64,000 nt of DNA from Halobacillus ihumii. GTDB taxonomy: Bacteria; Bacillota; Bacilli; Bacillales; Halobacillaceae. Shown piece after piece: positions 45,005 to 53,886 of the stretch. A program made the position numbers and the translations under genes. Under the pieces are notes generated by a model. The model searched no databases and was not told the origin of the DNA. It saw nothing but the letters and a program-made list of their open reading frames with translations. The stretch is taken from assembly GCF_902726645.1 (NCBI RefSeq), contig NZ_CACVAO010000001.1, forward strand, positions 1,116,001-1,180,000, written 5' to 3'. The first letter of the stretch is position 1. Each line of letters opens with the position of its first letter.

Positions 45005-46018
45005 TTATTCTGTTTGGAAGGCTTTCAGTAATTCCTCTCCCCAAACCTCTTTATATTTGTCATAGATCGGTTGCGCTATCTTTTTGAATGCTTCTTTTTC
45101 TTCCTTACTTAGCTCGTAAATCTCCATTCCACTCGCTTCTAACTCTTTTAATTGCTCTGCTTCCAGCTTTTGGGCCTGCTCAATTTGCCATGCATTTGCA
45201 TCCGCAGCTGATTCTTTTAGAATTTTTTGATCTTCTTCACTCATTGAATCAAACAATTCCTTATTCATTCCTAAAATCAGTGGATCAAAGGAATAGTCCC
45301 AGATGGTCATATATTTCTGAACTTCATTCAGTTGTGAAGAATGAATAACGTCAACTGGGTTTTCTTGACCATCAATAGTCCCTTGCTGCAGAGCGGTAAA
45401 TACTTCTGAAAAAGTCATGGTTGTTGGATCTGCACCGAATTCCCGCCATAAATCTGTGTACATATTGATCCCAGGAACCCTAATCTTAAGACCCTCTAAG
45501 TCGTCAGGAGTTTTAATGGGGTGAACATTGTTTGTAACCTGGCGAAAACCGTTCTGAGCAAACCCAAGAGGTTCAATTCCATTTTCTCTTATAATGTCAT
45601 TGATCATCTCTCCGCCTTTTCCATCTAGTAATGAATAAGCGGTGTCAAGATCGGGGAATAGAAATGGTGCACTTAATACCCCTAAACGTTGATCCATAAT
45701 GGAGTAAATAATGGTTGAATTATAGGATAAATCTTGAGTCCCATTAGACACTTGTGCTACGGCCGTACCTGAGTCACCACCAGATAGTTGTTCATTTGGG
45801 TAAACTGAAATCGTAATACGTCCGTCAGATTTCTCTTTCACATCCTCTGCAAATCTCTGAGCAGCTTTGTACCATGTCGAAGCCTCTCCGACAGTTACTG
45901 ACATGTCCAGCTCATACGTCTTACCTTTGGCGTCACCGCTCGCCTTTTCTCCTCCTCCACACGCAGCAAGAATTACTGTAAGCGCTGTCAATAATAAGCC
46001 TAGCAAAATCTTCTTCAC
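45005..46018 (-). CDS. dctP: TRAP transporter solute-binding lipoprotein (DctP)
   Basis: 337 residues. Lipobox VILAAC (Cys20), then a DctP fold with GLKIRVPGINMYTDLWREFG containing the conserved carboxylate-binding Arg, and QQGTIDGQENPVDVI. TRAP binding proteins of this type usually take C4-dicarboxylates, sugar acids or related hydroxy acids. GTG start with GGAGG 7 bases upstream, 23 bases after the IclR gene. Confidence 0.92.
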   Translation of the reverse strand: MKKILLGLLLTALTVILAACGGGEKASGDAKGKTYELDMSVTVGEASTWYKAAQRFAEDVKEKSDGRITISVYPNEQLSGGDSGTAVAQVSNGTQDLSYNSTIIYSIMDQRLGVLSAPFLFPDLDTAYSLLDGKGGEMINDIIRENGIEPLGFAQNGFRQVTNNVHPIKTPDDLEGLKIRVPGINMYTDLWREFGADPTTMTFSEVFTALQQGTIDGQENPVDVIHSSQLNEVQKYMTIWDYSFDPLILGMNKELFDSMSEEDQKILKESAADANAWQIEQAQKLEAEQLKELEASGMEIYELSKEEKEAFKKIAQPIYDKYKEVWGEELLKAFQTE

Positions 46019-46041
46019 TCAAATTCCTCCCTAAAGTATTT

Positions 46042-46833
46042 TTACTTTGGCACAAAACTACTCTCTGGTTCTAAACTTTGATAACCCATTCGAGTTGATA
46101 TTTCTTTTGCAGTGACAAGGATTGATGAGATAATATGCTGAATCCTTTTTTCATCAGTTATCCTTGGGGCTATCCCTGCTATACAAATGGCTGCGATTAT
46201 TTTCCCCTTGTGATCCTTAATGGGACACGCAAATCCACGTAAGCCAATTTCAAATTCCTCGTGATCGACTGCATAACCAGTCTTTTTAACGTGAGCTATT
46301 TCTTTCTCTAGCTCATCCCTATTAATAATCGTGTTTTGGGTATGGGGAACCAGTTTCAAATTGTCTAAATATTGCTTAAGCTCCTTCTCTTCGAGTGAAG
46401 ACAAAAACACTTTCCCTGAAGCAACTGCATAGGCAGGTGCTTTTTGGCCAGGTTCAAAAACGATTCTAACCGTGTGAGAACTCTCAACCTTATCGACATA
46501 TTCACTTTCGTTACCATTAAACACAGCTAATAGGGCACTTTCTTTAAATTCTTCGGCCAAAGTTAGTAAGTATGGCTTTGACAAATTAACTACTTCATAT
46601 TGATTTTGGGCATTGACTCCAAGATTAATGAAAGACTGTGATAGACGGATGGAGTGATCAGGCAATTTCTCAATGTATCCTAATTCTAATAAGGTGGAAA
46701 TAAAACGATGGACCGTACTCTTGTTCATGTTTAGATTAGTGGCTAATTCTGCAGGTGCCTGGGGTTTACTTGATAACGTCTTAACAATTTCAAATACTCT
46801 TTCTACACTTTTAATATTATAATCCAATCCCAT
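46042..46833 (-). CDS. IclR-family transcriptional regulator
   Basis: 263 residues. The true start is ATG at 46833 (GGAGG 5 bases upstream); the longer frame runs back through its own promoter. Winged HTH (NIKSVERVFEIVKTLSSKPQ, ATNLNMNKSTVHRFISTLLE) and a GAF-like ligand domain (LRGFACPIKDHKGKIIAAIC) of the IclR type. First gene of the operon; the dyad at 46854-46870 lies just downstream of its promoter, so autoregulation by an organic-acid ligand is likely. Confidence 0.92.
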   Translation of the reverse strand: MGLDYNIKSVERVFEIVKTLSSKPQAPAELATNLNMNKSTVHRFISTLLELGYIEKLPDHSIRLSQSFINLGVNAQNQYEVVNLSKPYLLTLAEEFKESALLAVFNGNESEYVDKVESSHTVRIVFEPGQKAPAYAVASGKVFLSSLEEKELKQYLDNLKLVPHTQNTIINRDELEKEIAHVKKTGYAVDHEEFEIGLRGFACPIKDHKGKIIAAICIAGIAPRITDEKRIQHIISSILVTAKEISTRMGYQSLEPESSFVPK

Positions 46834-46853
46834 TCTCACCTCCTCGAGTTTTA

Positions 46854-46870
46854 GTTTCATTGTGTGAAAC
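46854..46870. promoter_or_regulatory. IclR-type operator GTTTCA-N5-TGAAAC
   Basis: Perfect 6-bp inverted repeat about 20 bases downstream of the expected transcription start and 21 bases before the iclR ATG. GTTTCA/TGAAAC half-sites occur in several IclR-family operators. Confidence 0.55.
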
Positions 46871-46894
46871 AAAAGTTTTATTTTTGTTAGCTCA

Positions 46895-46923
46895 ATACTA
46901 TTCTGTTTTTTCTGCAAAGTCAA
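46895..46923 (-). promoter_or_regulatory. sigma-A-type promoter of the iclR-TRAP operon
   Basis: TTGACT (46923-46918), 17-base spacer, TAGTAT (46900-46895) on the minus strand, about 65 bases before the iclR ATG. Confidence 0.6.
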
Positions 46924-46938
46924 TAATTTCTGAAAATT
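46924..46938. promoter_or_regulatory. candidate CodY box
   Basis: AATTTTCAGAAATTA on the minus strand matches 13 of 15 positions of the CodY consensus and touches the -35 of the iclR promoter. Confidence 0.5.
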
Positions 46939-46966
46939 AAAAATGTATGATTTTGTCGATTGATCT

Positions 46967-47893
46967 TTAAAGACCTTTGGCAAAGCGATTCGAAAAGTAA
47001 GCCCCTAAAGAAAGATTAAAAATCATATTTATTACAGCTGGAACTGCGGCTGTCTCTCCGAAAAATTCTAAAGCTAAAATTGCCGCAAGGGCAGAATTAC
47101 ACAGACCTACCTTAAACAAAATAGCAATCGCGTCCTCCTTCTTATTTCCTAACCAAAGGGCAATTCTGTACCCTCCAATCATAGGAATGAACACCTGAAA
47201 AAAGGCTGTAATCACTACTAAAACTAACAAGTCGTTCTGTATCACAACTTGTTGGCTTACCCCAGCAACCACACTTAAAACGATTAATATTATAGTCACA
47301 GAAGAGACGAACTTAGTGTAAGGTCTAATTTTATGGATAGATTGGTTTGTGAAATGACGGATAACCATACCTGAAAAGATCGGAAGAATGACAATAAAGA
47401 ACATTTTTTCAGCTAATTTAAAGAAAGATACAGCAACCGTATTATTTGCTGATATATTCATAATAGCTGGTGTTACTACTGGGCTGATAAAGACATCAAC
47501 GATCCCCATAGCTACTACAAGGGAGGTATTTCCTCCAGCTAAAAAAGTGTACATGGTTGCAGCTGTTCCACTTGGTACACTTCCTGTGAGGATAAATCCG
47601 GCCACGAGGTTAGGATAGTCTGAAAAGAATAGTTTGGCTAAAAAAACGGATAACAAAACAGTTAATGTCCATTTCAGAACAAGCCCCGTACTCATAACAA
47701 GCGCTGACCTTCTAAGTACATATAAGTCTTTAAAAGCCATAGAAAGCCCTGTCAGAAATAAAACAAAACCAAGTAATACACTAGTACTGGTGTAAAAGTA
47801 AGAAAAAAGGCTAGGAAACACAAAAGAAATGATAGCAGCAATCGTAATATAACCCGGTAAAAATTTGGACACGTGTGAATTAAGCCGAGTCAC
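46967..47893 (-). CDS. BASS-family (bile acid:sodium symporter-like) carrier
   Basis: 308 residues from GTG at 47893 (AAGGAG 8 bases upstream), nine or ten spans, with the family segments GFILTGSVPSGTAATMYTFL and VGLCNSALAAILALEFFGET (the two sodium-site crossover regions). Bacterial members carry bile acids, pantothenate precursors or small organic acids. It is divergent from glcD across 223 bases and lies upstream of the iclR promoter, so its substrate may be a hydroxy acid used by GlcDF (inference). Confidence 0.82.
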   Translation of the reverse strand: MTRLNSHVSKFLPGYITIAAIISFVFPSLFSYFYTSTSVLLGFVLFLTGLSMAFKDLYVLRRSALVMSTGLVLKWTLTVLLSVFLAKLFFSDYPNLVAGFILTGSVPSGTAATMYTFLAGGNTSLVVAMGIVDVFISPVVTPAIMNISANNTVAVSFFKLAEKMFFIVILPIFSGMVIRHFTNQSIHKIRPYTKFVSSVTIILIVLSVVAGVSQQVVIQNDLLVLVVITAFFQVFIPMIGGYRIALWLGNKKEDAIAILFKVGLCNSALAAILALEFFGETAAVPAVINMIFNLSLGAYFSNRFAKGL

Positions 47894-48116
47894 TTCTCCA
47901 ACTCCTTGTAGAATTCTAAAGCCCTGGTTCAACCTAATCGAAAATGATTAATTTGATTTAATACAACCTTACCACAGTCCTTCTTTAATAAACTTTGTTT
48001 AAAGATACAGGAATGACAGTAAACCGTATTATGAATTTTGTGTGATCGTCTATATCTTTTGACTTTGTGCTCCCCTAAACTGAAGATAACCTAAGCACTT
48101 TAAAAGGAGAATCCCT

Positions 48117-49529
48117 ATGCTTACAGATGAGATAAAAAAAGAACTGGAGGGAATTGTCGGAGAAAAAAATGTAGAAACATCAAACGCCAGTAAGTTATCT
48201 TATTCCTTTGATGCTACTCCACAATTCCAATCCCTTCCTGATGCCATCATCTCTCCACATAATACGGAGGAAGTATCAGAAATCGTGAAGATTTGTAATA
48301 AACACCAAATTCCTATCATCCCTAGAGGTTCAGGAACAAATCTAAGTGCTGGTGCCACCCCTCTTGAGGGAGGGATTGTTTTGATATTTAAATACATGAA
48401 CAAGATTTTGGAGATTGATGAAAAGAACCTAACTATAACTACACAGCCGGGCGTAAATACTCTTGAATTAATCACGACTGTGGAAGAAAAGAAATTGTTC
48501 TATCCTCCCGACCCAAGTTCAATGAAGATTTCTCAAATTGGTGGAAATATAAACGAGAACTCTGGCGGGCTAAGAGGTCTGAAATATGGTGTCACCAGGG
48601 ATTATGTAATGGGGCTGGAAATGGTGTTACCAAATGGGGATATTATCCGAACTGGAGGAAAATTAGCAAAAGATGTAGCTGGTTATGATTTAACTAGACT
48701 ATTTGTTGGCTCAGAGGGAACGCTAGGCATTGTTACAGAAGCTACTCTAAAATTACTGCCGCTTCCAGAATCAAAAAAGACGATTCTGGCTCTTTATGAA
48801 GACATTCATGCTGCAGCGCAGTCTGTTTCAAAGATCATATCTAATCGTATAATCCCGACAACCCTTGAGTTTTTAGATCAGCCGACTCTAAAGGTGGTTG
48901 AGGATTTTTCCAAAATAGGCCTCCCTACCCATGTAAAGGCGGTTTTATTAATCGAACAAGATGGAGACTTTCACTCCGTTGAGAAAGACATGGATAAAAT
49001 AGCAGACATTTGCAAACAAAACGGTGCCATTCAAGTCGATGTAGCCAAATCCGAGCAGGAAGCTGAAGCATTACGAACAGCGAGGAGGGCAGCTTTATCA
49101 GCACTTGCACGCCTGAAACCAACTACGATCCTGGAGGATGCAACAGTTCCCAGATCCGAAATAGCCAATATGGTAGATGCTATTAATCAGATTGCTCAAA
49201 AATATAAAGTAGATATATGTACGTTTGGCCACGCAGGAGACGGAAATCTTCACCCTACCTGTTTAACAGACATCCGTAATGAAGAAGAAATTGAACGAGT
49301 TGAAAAAGCCTTTGATGATATTTTTAAAAAAGCAATAGAATTAGGCGGCACGATCACTGGAGAACATGGTGTTGGTGCAATGAAGTCAAAGTATTTACAC
49401 CTGAAGCTAGGAGAAGCAGGAGTGGATGCCATGTGGAACCTTAAAAAAGTATTTGATCCAAACAACATTATGAACCCTAGTAAGATTTTTGCTAAGCAAA
49501 CTCCTAAAAGAGTGGTGGTGAGCAGATGA
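48117..49529 (+). CDS. glcD: glycolate/lactate oxidase FAD subunit
   Basis: 470 residues. FAD_binding_4 domain (PHNTEEVSEIVKICNKHQIP, IIPRGSGTNLSAGATPLEGG) and C-terminal FAD oxidase cap with THAG-like FGHAGDGNLHP and TGEHGVGAMKSKYL. Oxidises a 2-hydroxy acid and passes electrons to GlcF. AAGGAG lies 7 bases before the ATG. GlcE, present in E. coli, is absent here; Bacillus-type systems also lack it. Confidence 0.9.
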   Translation: MLTDEIKKELEGIVGEKNVETSNASKLSYSFDATPQFQSLPDAIISPHNTEEVSEIVKICNKHQIPIIPRGSGTNLSAGATPLEGGIVLIFKYMNKILEIDEKNLTITTQPGVNTLELITTVEEKKLFYPPDPSSMKISQIGGNINENSGGLRGLKYGVTRDYVMGLEMVLPNGDIIRTGGKLAKDVAGYDLTRLFVGSEGTLGIVTEATLKLLPLPESKKTILALYEDIHAAAQSVSKIISNRIIPTTLEFLDQPTLKVVEDFSKIGLPTHVKAVLLIEQDGDFHSVEKDMDKIADICKQNGAIQVDVAKSEQEAEALRTARRAALSALARLKPTTILEDATVPRSEIANMVDAINQIAQKYKVDICTFGHAGDGNLHPTCLTDIRNEEEIERVEKAFDDIFKKAIELGGTITGEHGVGAMKSKYLHLKLGEAGVDAMWNLKKVFDPNNIMNPSKIFAKQTPKRVVVSR

Positions 49530-50866
49530 AAGCGAAAGAGAAAAGTAGGATTCAACAACAATTTCAGGAAAAAATGGACTACGATGAATTATTAAATTGC
49601 ATGCGTTGCGGTTTTTGTTTACCCAGCTGTCCAACCTACATTGAGTCGAATTATGATGAGGTTCATTCCCCTAGGGGACGGATCGCTCTAATGAAAGGGG
49701 TCGTGGATGGTGTAATTGAGCCAGATGAAGACGTGAAACGATCACTTGATATGTGTCTTGGATGCAGGGCGTGCGAGCCAGTGTGTCCTTCTGGAGTAAA
49801 TTATGGTCATTTACTTGAGCAAGCTCGTGACATTATTTATCAAAACCAGCCACTTCCACCCCAGGTTAAGGCATTGCGCAGAATAGCTTTCAAAGAATTA
49901 TTCCCTCATCAAAGCCGCATGGTTGGTGTTACCAGTCTACTTGGATTTTATCAACGATCGGGGATCCAGAAGTTCACTAGAAAGTCAGGCATTATGAAAG
50001 TGCTCCCTGATTCCCTTCAAACGATGGAGAAGGTGTTACCTAAGGTCCCTAAGAAAAAAGAGATGAAAAATCGACCTAGACACTATAAACCCTTAAAAAC
50101 GAAAAAAAAGAAAGTAGCCTTCTTCTCTGGTTGTCTAATGGATACACTTTTTCTGCCAACGAATAATGCTACAGCAAAACTACTGCAGTATGCCGGTTGC
50201 GAAATCGTAGTTCCACAAGACCAAGGCTGTTGCGGTGCTCTACACGGACATAGTGGTGAGAAAGATCAAGCGAAGAGATTGGCCAAACAGAATATTGAAG
50301 CTTTTGAGAAAGCAGAGGTCGAATACATCATTACGAATGCCGGCGGGTGTGGAGCTTTTTTAGTAGACTATAAACATTTGCTCAAAGATGAAGAAGAATG
50401 GCGAGAACGCGCAGAAAGACTATCGTTAAAAATTAAAGATATTACCAGCGTGTTAATAGAATTAGAGTTTCATAAACAACCCCTTAAATTGGAACAACGA
50501 CTTATTACGTATCAGGATTCTTGTCATTTGAAGAACGGACAAAGAACATTTATGGAACCGAGACAGCTGCTTGAATCCGTTGAAGGCATTACCTATGTGG
50601 AAATGAAAGACGCGGGGCGTTGCTGTGGCTCTGCTGGTATTTATAATCTTGTAGAAACAGAAATGTCCATGCAGATTTTAGATTATAAGATGGAAAAAAC
50701 AAAAGAAACCCAAGCTACAACCGTGGTAACCGCTAACCCAGGCTGTCTGCTGCAGATGAAGCTTGGTATTGAAAGAGAAGGACTTTCAGAACGAGTGCAA
50801 GCCGTTCATATTGTCGACTTATTATTGGAAGCATATGAACACGCAAGAAGAGATCAAACAGGATAA
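49526..50866 (+). CDS. glcF: glycolate oxidase iron-sulfur subunit
   Basis: 446 residues. Two 4Fe-4S clusters (CMRCGFCLPSCP near residue 26, CLGCRACEPVCPSG near 77) and two CCG domains (GCCGALHGHSGEKD, AGRCCGSAGIYNLVE) that bind further redox centres. The ATG overlaps the glcD stop as ATGA. It carries electrons from the FAD subunit to the respiratory chain. Confidence 0.92.
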   Translation: MKAKEKSRIQQQFQEKMDYDELLNCMRCGFCLPSCPTYIESNYDEVHSPRGRIALMKGVVDGVIEPDEDVKRSLDMCLGCRACEPVCPSGVNYGHLLEQARDIIYQNQPLPPQVKALRRIAFKELFPHQSRMVGVTSLLGFYQRSGIQKFTRKSGIMKVLPDSLQTMEKVLPKVPKKKEMKNRPRHYKPLKTKKKKVAFFSGCLMDTLFLPTNNATAKLLQYAGCEIVVPQDQGCCGALHGHSGEKDQAKRLAKQNIEAFEKAEVEYIITNAGGCGAFLVDYKHLLKDEEEWRERAERLSLKIKDITSVLIELEFHKQPLKLEQRLITYQDSCHLKNGQRTFMEPRQLLESVEGITYVEMKDAGRCCGSAGIYNLVETEMSMQILDYKMEKTKETQATTVVTANPGCLLQMKLGIEREGLSERVQAVHIVDLLLEAYEHARRDQTG

Positions 50867-50879
50867 AAATCACACTTTT

Positions 50880-50908
50880 AGACGCAAGGCAAATAAAGCT
50901 TTGCGTCT
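50880..50908. terminator. hairpin between converging glcF and the CdaR-type gene
   Basis: AGACGCAA/TTGCGTCT stem with inner GC pairs, overlapping the regulator's stop codon. No clear T run on either strand, so weak as a terminator. Confidence 0.4.
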
Positions 50909-52085
50909 AGGAGTAGTGGTTACTTTCAATAAAATCAGATCGATGTTCATCAATACCTAGAAAACACAAGGCAACGTAGAAAAGTGTAATACCCTCCGCG
51001 TTTTTCGGATCGATCCCTGTAATTTCTTTAATTTGCTTAAGGCGATAATGAAGTGTGTTTATATGAATATTCATATGAATAGCTGCATCTTTAATAGATT
51101 GATTATACGACAAGTAAACTTTTAGTGTATCTACTAATTCTTGTTTATTATATATCTCCGCTAACACTCTATCGATAAATTCTTCCCGTGTCTCTATATT
51201 AACTTCCTCTAAAATAATATCCAAAACCAGATCGTCATAAGCAACAACTCCATCTTGATTTTGCGCTACATTAAGCGCCTTTTTAGCTTCGTGATATGCT
51301 TGATTCAAATTGGACTTCGCCACCGATTTGCTAATACCAAAGGAAACCTTTGCGCTATAGTTTGTTTGAAAATACCTTTGCCACTTACAAAGTTCATTTT
51401 TCACAAAATGCTTGGTCTGTTCGTTTTTATAGCTTTTTAGTAAAAGAAACCTCCCCTCTCCCCAGCGTATAAATACATCATCTCCTTCTCCAGGAAACAG
51501 ACCCCTAAACCAACGCATTACGTAGGAGTGGACTATTTGTATATCTTGAATCGATTCTACTTGTAAAAGAACACAAAGATAAGGCTTCCCGATTGATACC
51601 CCTAATAGTTGCCCTCTGTGAATAAAAGCTACATCTACTTCCTTTGAAAATACCCATTCATATAGATAAGCCTCAAGCCCTCTCATTTCCCATTCCCTTT
51701 GCTCTGCATAGTAAGTTTCTCTAACCATTAACTCCGTCATTTTCCGAATTAAATCAGCGTATCCTTCCACAGACTCCGGACTCCCTGTTATCCCTATTAC
51801 TCCAACTACCTTTTTCTCAAAAAAAATAGGAAGATTAATTCCAGCTTTGACACCTTCTATTTTCCTCGCTCTTTCTACTTTTATATAATATTTTTCCCTA
51901 GTTCTAACCACTAGTTTTGCAATTTCATGAAAATCTCCTACTCGTTCATCTTGAGTCGATGCGATAATAATCCCATTTTCATCGACAACGATCAGGTCTT
52001 CTTTAATTACCAATCTCACTTCACCAATAATTTTATTAGCAAGCTCAGGTAGTAATTGCATGACTATATCAACCACCTTCTTCAA
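50907..52085 (-). CDS. CdaR-family sugar-diacid/hydroxy-acid regulator
   Basis: 392 residues. Diacid_rec sensory domain at the start (LPELANKIIGEVRLVIKEDL, GVKAGINLPIFFEKKVVGVI), then a PucR-type C-terminal HTH (SYNQSIKDAAIHMNIHINTL, HYRLKQIKEITG). TTG at 52085 is chosen because GGAGG lies 4 bases upstream. It converges on glcDF, so it probably activates those genes in response to glycolate, glycerate or a related acid (inference). Confidence 0.85.
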   Translation of the reverse strand: MKKVVDIVMQLLPELANKIIGEVRLVIKEDLIVVDENGIIIASTQDERVGDFHEIAKLVVRTREKYYIKVERARKIEGVKAGINLPIFFEKKVVGVIGITGSPESVEGYADLIRKMTELMVRETYYAEQREWEMRGLEAYLYEWVFSKEVDVAFIHRGQLLGVSIGKPYLCVLLQVESIQDIQIVHSYVMRWFRGLFPGEGDDVFIRWGEGRFLLLKSYKNEQTKHFVKNELCKWQRYFQTNYSAKVSFGISKSVAKSNLNQAYHEAKKALNVAQNQDGVVAYDDLVLDIILEEVNIETREEFIDRVLAEIYNKQELVDTLKVYLSYNQSIKDAAIHMNIHINTLHYRLKQIKEITGIDPKNAEGITLFYVALCFLGIDEHRSDFIESNHYS

Positions 52086-52204
52086 AAAGCCTCCAATAGT
52101 AATAAGCAAATTATATATTAAAAATGTACAAATGACATTAAATCGCCTCCCCCTTTCTCACTATAGTCTTAACGAACACTCCATTAGACGTAAGGATTCT
52201 GATG

Positions 52205-52369
52205 TCATCCAAGGTCTCTATGTTGAATTTCGTCAGCTATTAGATCCAAAAGGTAATCCAGGAATTCTAAGACCTCAGATCCATGACGCCCCCGATGTTT
52301 AAGAGTACAGTCATGCATCACAATCAACTCAGAATTGTCGAACTTTCGAACAACATCTCTAGTATCCAA
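52205..52369 (-). CDS. small protein of unknown function
   Basis: 54 residues: MDTRDVVRKFDNSELIVMHD, then CTLKHRGRHGSEVLEFLDYL, ending LIADEIQHRDLG. Not recognised. TTG at 52369 has GGGGGTG 5 bases upstream. Basic middle, acidic helix at the end; one Cys and several His. It lies alone between the CdaR-type gene and the amidohydrolase terminator. Confidence 0.45.
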   Translation of the reverse strand: MDTRDVVRKFDNSELIVMHDCTLKHRGRHGSEVLEFLDYLLDLIADEIQHRDLG

Positions 52370-52446
52370 GTTATCACCCCCTTTCATATGGGGGAGACAC
52401 CCAAATTTTAGCAATATTCTACAGTACAGTTCTACATTTCTGCTAA

Positions 52447-52487
52447 CTAAAAACAGCCACTTCCTTATAAAAGAAAGTGACTGTTTT
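52447..52487 (-). terminator. Rho-independent terminator of the amidohydrolase operon
   Basis: AAAACAGTCACTT/AAGTGGCTGTTTT stem with one G-T pair and T5 on the minus strand, just past the amidohydrolase stop. Confidence 0.85.
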
Positions 52488-52488
52488 C

Positions 52489-53862
52489 TTATTTGCTTGC
52501 AATGCCAGCTGTATATGTTTCACCTTTTGTTCGTTCATTAAATTCTTCCTTCGCCTTTTCAAGGACGTGGTCCCGATTCAATAGCAGGTCATAAGCTGTC
52601 AGGGACATGGTTTTTGCTGCTAGGTGCATTCCTTTATAGCCAATGGATGAGCCGAATGAAGCGGTGGCCTGCCAGGAATGAAGCTGTACCCCAACAGGTG
52701 CGCAAGTAGTACTGATCATCCCCATCGGAGCAATCCAACTTACGTCACCTACATCTGTTGAGCCTTGAATAGACTTGCCGGCTAACTGTTTGTCATAGTA
52801 GAGATCGACAGGTAATAAGCGGTCTACTTCATTGCCAAATGTACCTCTGTCGTTTTGAGTATTAATGGTTTGTACTAACTTTTCAGCAAATGTTTGTTCT
52901 TCTTTTGTAAAATCGGCGACATCGCTTTCTCCCATGTTCCTGTACATGATCTCATTCAAATGATCATTGGGAAGGGTATCGTAAGGAAACGCTGTGATTT
53001 CATGTTCAACTTCTGTTTCGGTCATCAGCGCTGCCCCTTCTGCAACCTTTTTAACTCTCTTGAGAATGTCCTCTACTTGATTCTTTGATTCAGCCCTAAT
53101 ATAGTACCAAACACTGGATGCTTCAGGTACAATATTTGGAGCAAGACCTCCATTCTCGATTACATAGTGAATACGTGTCCCGTCCTTGACGTGTTCTCGT
53201 AAATAATTCGTTCCGACGTTCATGAGCTCCACTCCATCAAGGGCGCTTCTACCTGCATGCGGTGCAGCTGCAGCGTGGGCTGTAATTCCTTTGAAGTGAA
53301 ATTTAATAGACACCATCGCTTGCATCCTCATATTCATGACCGTATTTGAGTTGCCAGGATGCCACGTTAACGCACAATTCAAATCGTCAAAAACTCCAGC
53401 ATTGGCCATATAGGTTTTTCCTGAAAGAACTTCCTCTGCTGGGCACCCGTAATAGCGAATAGTACCACTTAAGTCTTCCTGAGTCATTTTTTCTTTTAAG
53501 GCGGTCACTGCTTCGACGCCGGCCGTACCCAGTAAATTATGGCCGCATCCATGACCAGGGCCGCCTGGGACAACTTCTTCTTGTGTAACAGCCGCTTGTT
53601 GTGAAAGACCAGGCAAGGCATCAAACTCACCTAATACACCGATAATTGGTTTGCCGCTTCCGTATTCAGCGACAAAGGCTGTATCGATATCGCCAACTGG
53701 ATTTTGGACACGAAAGCCCGCCTGTTCTAATGTCTTCATTTGCAACTGGGAAGCATATTCTTCTTCGAAGGCAAGTTGAGGATTGTCCCAAATATCTTGC
53801 GCCATTTCTGTAAACATTTCTTCGTTTTGTTCCATCCATTGTAATAAATCTGCTTTACTCAA
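52489..53862 (-). CDS. abgB: M20D amidohydrolase, AbgB-like
   Basis: 457 residues of the M20 metallopeptidase/AbgB class. Metal ligands can be placed in GEFDALPG, HGCGHNLLGTAG, CPAEEVLSGK and WHPGN; SALDGVELMNVGTNYLREHV and GITAHAAAAPHAGR mark the dimerisation domain; QGSTDVGDVSWIAPM is the AbgB signature. It hydrolyses N-acyl or aminobenzoyl amino acids. Together with the AbgT gene 4 kb away it suggests p-aminobenzoyl-glutamate or a related N-acyl amino acid as substrate. Last gene of an operon with two membrane proteins. Confidence 0.85.
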   Translation of the reverse strand: MSKADLLQWMEQNEEMFTEMAQDIWDNPQLAFEEEYASQLQMKTLEQAGFRVQNPVGDIDTAFVAEYGSGKPIIGVLGEFDALPGLSQQAAVTQEEVVPGGPGHGCGHNLLGTAGVEAVTALKEKMTQEDLSGTIRYYGCPAEEVLSGKTYMANAGVFDDLNCALTWHPGNSNTVMNMRMQAMVSIKFHFKGITAHAAAAPHAGRSALDGVELMNVGTNYLREHVKDGTRIHYVIENGGLAPNIVPEASSVWYYIRAESKNQVEDILKRVKKVAEGAALMTETEVEHEITAFPYDTLPNDHLNEIMYRNMGESDVADFTKEEQTFAEKLVQTINTQNDRGTFGNEVDRLLPVDLYYDKQLAGKSIQGSTDVGDVSWIAPMGMISTTCAPVGVQLHSWQATASFGSSIGYKGMHLAAKTMSLTAYDLLLNRDHVLEKAKEEFNERTKGETYTAGIASK

Positions 53863-53886
53863 GACGATCTACTCCCCTTCACAAGT

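Noticed and set aside
46834-46983. 50-residue N-terminal extension of the IclR protein
   Set aside because: It translates the promoter and operator; ATG 46833 has an ideal ribosome site and the family N-terminus.
48117-50866. D-lactate utilisation operon (LutABC)
   Set aside because: The two proteins have the GlcD/GlcF architecture; no LutB/LutC homologue is present.
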